Below are positions 3,670 to 9,960 of a stretch of DNA of 9,960 bases, one piece after another. The first letter of the stretch is position 1. Each line of letters begins with the position of its first letter. The notes under the pieces are model-generated. The model worked only from the letters and a program-made list of their open reading frames with translations. It searched no databases and was not told the origin of the DNA. The DNA comes from Desulfobacterales bacterium. GTDB lineage: Bacteria > Desulfobacterota > Desulfobacteria > Desulfobacterales > JAFDCJ01. The position numbers and the translations under genes are program-made. The stretch covers positions 1 through 9,960 of the forward strand of contig JAOZSC010000061.1 in the NCBI GenBank assembly GCA_029939875.1, read 5' to 3'.

Positions 3670-6600
3670 TCATCTTTCATCGAGTTTTTTCCACACCCGC
3701 AGCAATTCGCTGGCGCCCCAGGCCTGGGCATCGCATCCACGCAGGGTGTGGGGAAAATCTCCGTCTAAAATTTCAGGGATATGCCCCAGGCAGCCCTTCG
3801 AGGCCAGGTCCACGCCGCTGGTCAGCCAGGCCCGGGCGGTTTGCCTGCCCGGCTCCCCGTATACCAGCGCCCAGGCCTCACAAAAGGACGGAAACAGCCA
3901 GCTCCAGGCGGTGCCGTTGTGATAGGCGGGCTTGCGCCGGGTGTCTTCATCGCCGATGTAGTGCCCCTGGTAAGGGTGATGGGGATCGTTGAGCGCCTTG
4001 CCATGATGGATGACCGCCATGGGATACTGCACCGGCTGATCTGCAAGGCTGCGGATGGCGCCCGGCACCAGCAGCGACTGGCAGGCGTGCAGCATGGGGC
4101 GGCCGATCCGTTGAGCCTCGACGGCTTCCAGGGTGATGGCCAGCAGCTGGTTGGGTCGCAGGGCGTCGTCGGCCGCCGCCCGGGTGGCGGATTGTCCGGG
4201 ATCGGCATGCAGGCAGTCTGACAGGTATCCGCGTTCCGGTTGCCAGAACAGTTTTCCCATAAACTCGCGCACCCGGCTGGCTGACGCCTGCCAGTGCCCG
4301 GGGGTGTCGATCGTTGATAGAAACTGCAGGGCCGCGTACCAGAGTGCCTGGATTTCAACCGGGTAGCCCTGCCGGGGACTGCCGGCGGGATGATCGGTGT
4401 CCATCCAGGTGAAATGGGCCGGGCTGAAAACCAGCCCGGTCTCCGGGTCCACCCGGATGCCGTTGGGAGTGCCGTCTCGATAGGACCTGGCGATGGAAAC
4501 CAGGATCTGGCCGATGGTGCGTCCGTCGGCGTCGGTTTGCAGAAAATCATCGGTATTTTCCGCCTGTATGAGTTCACGGCATGCGATGATGAACCACAGG
4601 GGAGCATCGCTGGTGTCACGGTTGGCCGCATCGTTGCCGCGGATCATGTTCGGCAGGGTGCCCTGCTGTTCAAAGCGGCCGAACTGTTTCAGGATCGCCC
4701 GGGCGGTCCGGGTCCGGCCGGCAGCGATCAGGCCGCGAACAAAAATCAAGGCGTCCCGGCCCCAGTCGAGAAACCAGGGATACCCGGCAATAACGGATTT
4801 GAGATCACCGCGGGCGACCACGAAATCATCCAGCGCCCGGGTGAGCACCGCCGGGGGGTCGGCGCCGCGGCTTTTAATGGACCCAAAAGGACCCTGCACA
4901 TGGCGGGTAAACGGGGTTGTGTTGGCAACTTCGCTGCCATCGCCGGCGTTGACGTGCGCCGTCAATGTGATGGTTCCGTCGCCGGTCAGATCGGATGTAA
5001 AATATCCGGGGCTGAACAGGTCCGAATCCGGGTCCAGGCCGCGTTCGGCATCCACGGCCCGGTGGACCATGTATTGCCAGTGGGGTTCCCGGACAAAAAT
5101 ACCGGCACTGACCTGCATTCTCAGATGGTGGTCGGGGTCCGGTGTGAATTCAAAGCCGGCGGCGGTGTCGGTGATGCTGTGCGGCCACCGCTCTTCGGGG
5201 CCGGTATAGGCTTTGGTGGTTTCATGAAAATTTCGGTTTTCGACGTCCGGTCGCAAAATCAGACGCACCGCACGGGAATCGTCCAGCCGGTCGGCAGCAC
5301 CGGTGCTGCGGTGACGATGAAAAAAAAGCTGAACGCTGTTTTTGGCAGCAGTCATTTTAACTCCCACGGTGATGATGACGTGTTCGCCCTGGCCGGTGGG
5401 AACATGATAGCGCCAATACCCGGCACCGTCGTCGCCTACGGCAAATGCCTGCAGACAGTCGGTGTTAAGGGCCTGGGAAAAATCCTGGAAAACCACCCAG
5501 ATGCGGCAGCGGGTGAACATGACCCAGCGATCCACGGGGAATTGATCACTGATGTTAGCCGCCAGCAGGGCATCGTAGCGGCTGCTTAGCTGGCCCCAGC
5601 AAGCCTGTATGTGCAGCATGGCGCCCCGCCCGTTGGTGCCGAGCAGCAGCGGTTTTTTTTGCAGCACTTCGGAACGTGAAAAGATGCGTTTGACCTGTGC
5701 GTTTTCCGGCGACGGCAGCACCCGCACCGGCGCGGTTTCATGCCGACAGCCGTCCGGTGAATAGACGGATAACCTGAGGGTAAGCGCGCGGGCGACCGGG
5801 GCAGGATCCGTCGGGGCGAACAGGGCAAAATGAACCCCTGCGGCATCCGGCAAGCTGTCCCGGGTCGACAGTGTCTGTCGTTTGTTTTCCAGGCGCGCGC
5901 GAAAAGCCGTCTGCGCTTGCACCAGCAGGAAATGCCCCGGCGGCAGCATGACCTCCCGGTGCAGATCCCGGGGCCACTGCCAGGTGATGACCCGGGTTTC
6001 AGCGCTGAAGGGATTCAACCGGGCGCAGCAAGCCAGCGGATCTTTTTTCAATTGACTGGCGGTATGGTCCGGGTCAAGATTTTCAAGATTGCCGGTACCG
6101 TTATAATAGGTAACCACCTCAAGTGCCCAGGCACGCAGCTGCTGGTGTTCCGTTTGTACGGGCAGGGCGAACGAGGCCGCCGGTATCGGCTGCACCGTCG
6201 CCAGGTCCGTTTCATCGGTGGTCAGGCACACGACCTGGCCGGGAGCCAACGTGCAGGTGTGCCGGCCATCGGCGTGGGAAACGGTAATCCGGGCGGCCGA
6301 AAGCAGATCGAAAAAATGGGTCGGTTCCATGTCTACCGGCTCCGCCGTCCAGGCGCACGGTGTGGGATGGTCGTCGTCCAGGTTGGCGACGATCACCAGC
6401 TGTTTGCCCGTCGGCAAATGCCGGCGTCGCAAAACGATGTGGTTGCCTTCGCCGGCCTGGATCATTTTCAGCTCGGTCCGGGCGCCGAAGGCCGGATGGG
6501 TTTTAAGCAGACAACTGAGTCGTCGCAGGTGTTCCACCTGGTTGGGCTGGGCTCCCCAGTTCAGCGACGGGCAGCGGTGCACATCGATTTTTTCGGTGGC

Positions 6601-7968
6601 ATACCACTCCACCCCGTTGGCAAAACCGAAGGCTCCCTGGCAGGAAAAAAGGGCGCACAGGGCCGTACGCATGCGGGCGTAGCGCTGGGAACGCGCTGCC
6701 AGCCGAGGGTTGTCATGGGTTTCGGCAAAATGCACGGCAATGCCGTCAGTGGCTGAAATATCAATGGCTTGCGGCAGGTAGTTCTCGATTTGACCGCGGT
6801 CGTAATTTTGAAACAGTTCCGAGTAGGCCCAGTTTAAATTAGCAGTGTTTAGCAGCTCCCGGGTTACCGCAATTTTTCCGCCCAGCCCCTCCAGTAAAAA
6901 GACCGTATCCGGATAGCAGTCGCGGACCCTGGCCACAATGTACTTCCAGGCTGCTGCCGGAATCATGTAGCCGGCATCGCAGCGAAACCCGTCCACGCCG
7001 CGGCCGCACCATGTCAGGAAAACATCGGCCATGTACTGCCACAGATCCTGGTGGCGGTAGTCCAGCCGGGTAAGATCTTCCCAGCTTACCCCCCAGGCGC
7101 CGGGGACCTCGATTTTGCCCTCTGGATCACGGGCCAGCCACCGGGGATGGCTTTCGTGAAGATCCGCTGCCCAGCCGGTATGATTGATGGCAATGTCGAT
7201 AAAGATCCGGCCGCAGCGCTGGTGAACGGCATCCACCAGCTCGATGAACTGCTCCAGGGGCGTGGCACGCGGATCGAACCGGGCCAGGGCCGGGTCTACG
7301 GTGGTAAAACTCAACGCCGCATAGGGGCTGCCGAAGCGGCCCATGCGGCCGTAAGTCGTGGGGGTGGGATGAATCGGCAGCAGCATCAGGATGGTGCATC
7401 CCAGGGTGCCAAAAATAAAATCCAGCTCGGTGATCAGATCCCGAAAGGTTCCTGACGGGGGGATCACCGTGTAACCTTGTTTGTCAAGGTTATCGACAAT
7501 TTTTTCTTCGGGGGCTGTCTGGATTTGACCGCCGGCCTTGTATGGGCCGAACTGCCGTACGAAGGCGTTGTAGATAATATTCGCACAGCAGGCGGTGGCG
7601 CGATCCACATTAACCGCGGTATTGGGTCCTGCCGGCCAGATTGGTGTCTGCCGCGTTTGCGGCGAAAAGAAACACTTGGCTTCAAAATGGCCGCATTCGC
7701 ACAAGGGCAGGATTGCCTGAAATGTACGCGCATCCAGGCGTTTCATGGGAATGTCGAACCAGCCGCGGCCAAGGGGGGTTTGCTCTTTGTCCACCTGTCG
7801 GATAATTTCCCGGCGAATGATGGCTGCCCGACCGATATTGGTGCGCACCCAGGCCGTCCCGTTTTCAGGATGTGCCAGGCCAAGGGTGAAGGTCACCGTA
7901 TCGCCGCAGAATTTCACCACCCGCGCTCCCGGTACCGGATTTTGTGTCAATTGATGTTCCTGGTCCAT
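3670..7968 (-). CDS. Bifunctional glycogen debranching enzyme (GH13 + amylo-1,6-glucosidase)
   Basis: This 1432-residue enzyme is predicted to act on glycogen or alpha-glucan branches, combining a glucanotransferase/amylase-type domain with amylo-alpha-1,6-glucosidase; no signal peptide is seen, so it is cytoplasmic. Residues 1-105 are an N-terminal beta domain. GH13 spans about 125-590 with region I DIAINH (258-263), nucleophile Asp331 (GFRCDAGY), acid/base Glu360 (FLLEG) and Asp419 (ETHDN). An unassigned segment covers 600-765. A GDE_N-like domain (GTNGRGAML, SRYDALLAAN) lies at about 770-1020 and GDE_C at about 1040-1432 (GYPWFLDWGRDALIF from 1062, RQGYPVEIQALWY, YQGHYIGDEDTRRKPAYHNG). The start at 7968 is chosen for AGGAGG 12 nt upstream; the ATG at 8070 adds 34 unlikely residues. 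The layout resembles eukaryotic debranching enzyme. It stands alone, with no clear terminator, and is GC-rich unlike the DNA to its left. Confidence 0.9.
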   Translation of the reverse strand: MDQEHQLTQNPVPGARVVKFCGDTVTFTLGLAHPENGTAWVRTNIGRAAIIRREIIRQVDKEQTPLGRGWFDIPMKRLDARTFQAILPLCECGHFEAKCFFSPQTRQTPIWPAGPNTAVNVDRATACCANIIYNAFVRQFGPYKAGGQIQTAPEEKIVDNLDKQGYTVIPPSGTFRDLITELDFIFGTLGCTILMLLPIHPTPTTYGRMGRFGSPYAALSFTTVDPALARFDPRATPLEQFIELVDAVHQRCGRIFIDIAINHTGWAADLHESHPRWLARDPEGKIEVPGAWGVSWEDLTRLDYRHQDLWQYMADVFLTWCGRGVDGFRCDAGYMIPAAAWKYIVARVRDCYPDTVFLLEGLGGKIAVTRELLNTANLNWAYSELFQNYDRGQIENYLPQAIDISATDGIAVHFAETHDNPRLAARSQRYARMRTALCALFSCQGAFGFANGVEWYATEKIDVHRCPSLNWGAQPNQVEHLRRLSCLLKTHPAFGARTELKMIQAGEGNHIVLRRRHLPTGKQLVIVANLDDDHPTPCAWTAEPVDMEPTHFFDLLSAARITVSHADGRHTCTLAPGQVVCLTTDETDLATVQPIPAASFALPVQTEHQQLRAWALEVVTYYNGTGNLENLDPDHTASQLKKDPLACCARLNPFSAETRVITWQWPRDLHREVMLPPGHFLLVQAQTAFRARLENKRQTLSTRDSLPDAAGVHFALFAPTDPAPVARALTLRLSVYSPDGCRHETAPVRVLPSPENAQVKRIFSRSEVLQKKPLLLGTNGRGAMLHIQACWGQLSSRYDALLAANISDQFPVDRWVMFTRCRIWVVFQDFSQALNTDCLQAFAVGDDGAGYWRYHVPTGQGEHVIITVGVKMTAAKNSVQLFFHRHRSTGAADRLDDSRAVRLILRPDVENRNFHETTKAYTGPEERWPHSITDTAAGFEFTPDPDHHLRMQVSAGIFVREPHWQYMVHRAVDAERGLDPDSDLFSPGYFTSDLTGDGTITLTAHVNAGDGSEVANTTPFTRHVQGPFGSIKSRGADPPAVLTRALDDFVVARGDLKSVIAGYPWFLDWGRDALIFVRGLIAAGRTRTARAILKQFGRFEQQGTLPNMIRGNDAANRDTSDAPLWFIIACRELIQAENTDDFLQTDADGRTIGQILVSIARSYRDGTPNGIRVDPETGLVFSPAHFTWMDTDHPAGSPRQGYPVEIQALWYAALQFLSTIDTPGHWQASASRVREFMGKLFWQPERGYLSDCLHADPGQSATRAAADDALRPNQLLAITLEAVEAQRIGRPMLHACQSLLVPGAIRSLADQPVQYPMAVIHHGKALNDPHHPYQGHYIGDEDTRRKPAYHNGTAWSWLFPSFCEAWALVYGEPGRQTARAWLTSGVDLASKGCLGHIPEILDGDFPHTLRGCDAQAWGASELLRVWKKLDER

Positions 7969-7980
7969 AGAAATCGAGTC

Positions 7981-7999
7981 CCTCCTTCGGGCAAAGGAG
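7981..7999 (-). promoter_or_regulatory. Shine-Dalgarno of the debranching enzyme held in a hairpin
   Basis: On the minus strand CTCCTT (7999-7994) pairs with AAGGAG (7987-7982) across a 6-nt loop, burying part of AAGGAGG, the only good ribosome site for the ATG at 7968. It could lower or gate translation. The stem is short, so the effect may be small. Confidence 0.4.
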
Positions 8000-8051
8000 T
8001 TTTTACGGTGATTGTATTGTTGAAGAGCCGCAAAATGCCCATTAACAGGTA

Positions 8052-8081
8052 ACAATACCCGAAAATGCACCTCATTTGCAA
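8052..8081 (-). promoter_or_regulatory. Candidate promoter of the debranching enzyme
   Basis: TTGCAA (8081-8076), 18 bp, TATTGT (8057-8052) on the minus strand is a moderate sigma-70 match. It would give a leader of about 75-80 nt containing the Shine-Dalgarno hairpin. No other candidate in the region is clearly better. Confidence 0.3.
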
Positions 8082-8099
8082 AATTTTTTGCGTTTTTTC

Positions 8100-8128
8100 T
8101 TGAAAAAGATTCAAAATATAACGATAAC
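8100..8128 (+). promoter_or_regulatory. Candidate promoter of the DUF2914-cyclase pair
   Basis: TTGAAA (8100-8105), 17 bp, GATAAC (8123-8128) lies in the AT-rich divergent region about 85 nt before the DUF2914 gene. The match is moderate. Confidence 0.3.
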
Positions 8129-8212
8129 TTGGGTTAAAAAGGGTACAGGGTTGAAAATTCTCAATTGATGTCACCGGCCTGACAGTTGCAGCGATCAGGC
8201 AGAGATGGAAAC

Positions 8213-8650
8213 ATGGATAAACATCGTAGTGTTGCGTCACTGACAGCGGTAATTACAGGTCTACTACTGGTTTTGACTGCGTCCGGGCCAGCTGGGGCGG
8301 GCGACAGTGCTATAGCCATCAAGGGAAAAATAGCCCTGATCAAGGCGGTGATGTGTGAAGAAATCCAGGGCAGCAGCCCCCAGAATTCGACCACCGTTTT
8401 TTCCATTGAACGGCGCAAGGCCATCTGTTTTACATCCTTTGATCCGGTGCGTGAAAAAACGGTTATTTATCACCGCTGGCTTCACCGGGAGCGGCCCAGC
8501 GCCAAAATAAAACTCACTCTCAAGCCTCCCCGTTGGTCAGCTTACAGCAGTATCCAGTTTCGCGTGGAGGATATCGGTCCCTGGCGGGTGGAAATTGTCG
8601 ATTCCCAGGGCAATGTGCTTGATGTTTTGCGGTTCAGCATCACGGAATAA
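8213..8650 (+). CDS. Exported DUF2914-family protein
   Basis: This is a 145-residue small protein of unknown function with a DUF2914-type C-terminal domain. The ATG at 8213 is preferred to the TTG at 8186 because it starts a proper signal peptide: MDKHR, a hydrophobic core at about 8-22, and AGA before Gly30 as a signal peptidase I site. The mature part carries the family pattern: MCEEI, ICFTSFDPVREKTVIYHRW, SAKIKLTLKPPRWSAYSSIQ and GPWRVEIVDSQGNVLDVLRF. Residues such as KPPRW and GPWRVEI suggest a beta-sandwich domain acting in the periplasm. It ends 6 nt before the diadenylate cyclase gene and is probably co-transcribed with it. Its link to c-di-AMP or envelope sensing is only suggested by this pairing. 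Confidence 0.85.
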   Translation: MDKHRSVASLTAVITGLLLVLTASGPAGAGDSAIAIKGKIALIKAVMCEEIQGSSPQNSTTVFSIERRKAICFTSFDPVREKTVIYHRWLHRERPSAKIKLTLKPPRWSAYSSIQFRVEDIGPWRVEIVDSQGNVLDVLRFSITE

Positions 8651-8656
8651 TCGGTT

Positions 8657-9960
8657 ATGGACAAGTTGATTTACTTTATTGCCAGTCTTCGCTGGCAGGA
8701 CATCGTCGACATCGGCCTGGTCAGTTACATCCTTTTTCGATTTTATATTCTTTTCAGGGGCACCAATGCCTTTCGGGTGCTCATCGGCATGGCCCTTTTG
8801 TGGTTTTTCCAGCAGGTCGCCGTTTCCCTGGGACTGATCGTCACCAGCTGGGTGGTTCAGGGAATTGTCGCCCTGGGTGCCTTTATCATTATTGTGATTT
8901 TTCGCACTGAAATTCGCAGTGTTTTACAGGCCCGTAATTTAAGATCCATCCTGTGGGGGGTTTCATCAAAAACGGTTTTTTCGGTGATCGAAACTCTTGT
9001 TCAAAGCGTTCGCGAAATGGCCCGCAACCAGTGCGGTGCGCTGCTCGTTTTTCCCGGCAAAGAAGACCTGGAAGAAGTCATTCAGGGCGGAATTGCCTGG
9101 AACGGCCAGATTTCCAAAGAAATGATCCTGAGCATTTTCTGGCCGAACAATCCGGTTCATGATGGCGCGGCCATTATCCGGGGAGATCAAATTGTCCAGG
9201 TCTCTGCCATCCTGCCCCTGTCACGCCGGGACGATATCCCCAGTTATTACGGCACCCGGCACCGGGCGGCCCTGGGCCTGGCGGAGGTAAGTGACGCCCT
9301 GGTGATCGCGGTTTCCGAGGAAAGAGGCGATGTGGTGGTGGCGCGCAATTCCGGTTTGCAAGAGGTCAAGCAAAAACGTCGGCTCGAGCAGATCCTGCAG
9401 GAGCACCTGGGCGTGGCCGTCCGCAGAGGGCGCGCTGCGCGCAGAGAAAAATTGCAACTGGTGGCCGCCGCCCTGTTTTCCATCGTTTTTATCACCGGAT
9501 TGTGGTTCGGTGTGTCCCGGGGAGGCCACACCCTGGTCTCCCGTGACGTTCCGGTGGAATATACCAATCGAAATCCCGCCATGCAAATTGTCAGCACCTC
9601 GGTAAACACCGTCAGCCTCGAACTGGAGGGCTCCGGGGCGCTGATAAAATCCATCAGGCCCGATCAGGTGCAGGTCAAGCTGGATCTGAGGCAAGCCAAG
9701 GCGGGGCTGAACACTTTTTCCATTACCCGCAAAAGCATTTCCCTGCCACCGGGCATCATTTTAAAGGGGGTGACACCCACGGTGGTGAATGTGGAGCTGG
9801 ATGTAATGATGAAAAAGAAACTACCGGTGCAGATCGACTGGGTAGGTCGTTTGCCGGATCACTTCATCCTGATGAAAGTCACCACCATCCCTGAAGCGGT
9901 CGAGATTATCGGCGCCCGGCGTATACTCGAGAAAATATCGACCATTTACACCGAAAAAGT
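8657..9960 (+). CDS. cdaA: Membrane diadenylate cyclase fused to YbbR domains (CdaA-CdaR type)
   Basis: It makes c-di-AMP from two ATP at the inner membrane. The gene is open from the ATG at 8657 to the window edge (434 complete codons, C-terminus missing). Hydrophobic segments fall at about 15-32, 38-55 and 65-82. The DAC (DisA_N) domain spans about 100-240 with both active-site motifs, DGA (169-171, in PVHDGAAII) and RHR (201-203, in YYGTRHRAALG). A coiled stretch (about 235-265) leads to a fourth membrane helix at about 266-286. Beyond it lie one full YbbR domain (about 296-383) and the start of a second (388 on), placed outside the cytoplasm. In Firmicutes CdaA and its YbbR regulator CdaR are separate neighbouring genes; here they are one chain. 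No strong ribosome site precedes the ATG, so translation is probably coupled to the DUF2914 gene 6 nt upstream. Confidence 0.92.
   Translation, partial: MDKLIYFIASLRWQDIVDIGLVSYILFRFYILFRGTNAFRVLIGMALLWFFQQVAVSLGLIVTSWVVQGIVALGAFIIIVIFRTEIRSVLQARNLRSILWGVSSKTVFSVIETLVQSVREMARNQCGALLVFPGKEDLEEVIQGGIAWNGQISKEMILSIFWPNNPVHDGAAIIRGDQIVQVSAILPLSRRDDIPSYYGTRHRAALGLAEVSDALVIAVSEERGDVVVARNSGLQEVKQKRRLEQILQEHLGVAVRRGRAARREKLQLVAAALFSIVFITGLWFGVSRGGHTLVSRDVPVEYTNRNPAMQIVSTSVNTVSLELEGSGALIKSIRPDQVQVKLDLRQAKAGLNTFSITRKSISLPPGIILKGVTPTVVNVELDVMMKKKLPVQIDWVGRLPDHFILMKVTTIPEAVEIIGARRILEKISTIYTEK

Noticed and set aside
3822..4631. Minus-strand open frame of 269 codons overlapping the debranching enzyme
   Set aside because: It is another frame of the same strand as the real gene, with Pro/Arg/Ser-rich low-complexity translation.
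4390..5589. Long plus-strand open frame of 399 codons inside the debranching enzyme region
   Set aside because: It lies antisense to well-conserved GH133 coding sequence. Its translation is rich in Gly/Ala/Arg with no recognisable domain, as expected of antisense frames in GC-rich genes.
5830..6756. Plus-strand open frame of 308 codons
   Set aside because: This is also an antisense shadow of the debranching enzyme, with no ribosome site or family resemblance.
7969..8070. 34-codon N-terminal extension of the debranching enzyme from an ATG at 8070
   Set aside because: It lacks a ribosome site and family-like sequence, would contain the hairpin and Shine-Dalgarno of the inner start, and would leave no room after the candidate promoter.

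Overview
The window looks like the chromosome of a mesophilic Gram-negative bacterium, most likely a Desulfobacterota-type (deltaproteobacterial) sulfate reducer. This is an inference from the gene set: a fused diadenylate cyclase/YbbR protein, a DUF2914 secreted protein, a very large GH13-plus-GH133 debranching enzyme, and CCGGGGACAG repeats with a RAYT transposase. No marker gene fixes the taxonomy.

Left part (1-3631), accessory DNA. Reading leftwards on the minus strand are an amber-interrupted P-loop kinase gene and two higBA toxin-antitoxin modules, each with its own strong promoter and 19-bp operator. Around the first module are two partial sites with the layout of integron attC recombination sites. 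One ends in GTTATGC just upstream of its promoter; the other begins with GCATAAC exactly at its stop codon. Reading rightwards at 3467 is the first ~55 codons of a tyrosine recombinase. A recombinase divergent from a minus-strand run of small self-promoted genes separated by attC-like sites is the layout of a chromosomal integron, and I interpret this region as a decayed one. A RAYT transposase element (2516-3265) with perfect 19-bp inverted ends sits where attI would be expected, and copies of its terminal repeat interrupt both attC-like sites.

Middle part (3670-7968). One 1432-residue minus-strand gene encodes an intracellular glycogen debranching enzyme: an N-terminal beta domain, a GH13 alpha-amylase-type domain with all catalytic residues, and GDE_N/GDE_C-type amylo-1,6-glucosidase domains. 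Its Shine-Dalgarno sequence lies in a small hairpin.

Right part (8213-9960). After a divergent promoter region, a plus-strand pair encodes a small exported DUF2914 protein and, 6 nt later, a membrane diadenylate cyclase (CdaA type) whose C-terminus carries YbbR (CdaR-like) domains and runs off the window. This pair and the debranching enzyme look like stable, GC-richer core genome. The 1-3631 segment is AT-richer, repeat-laden and full of broken genes.
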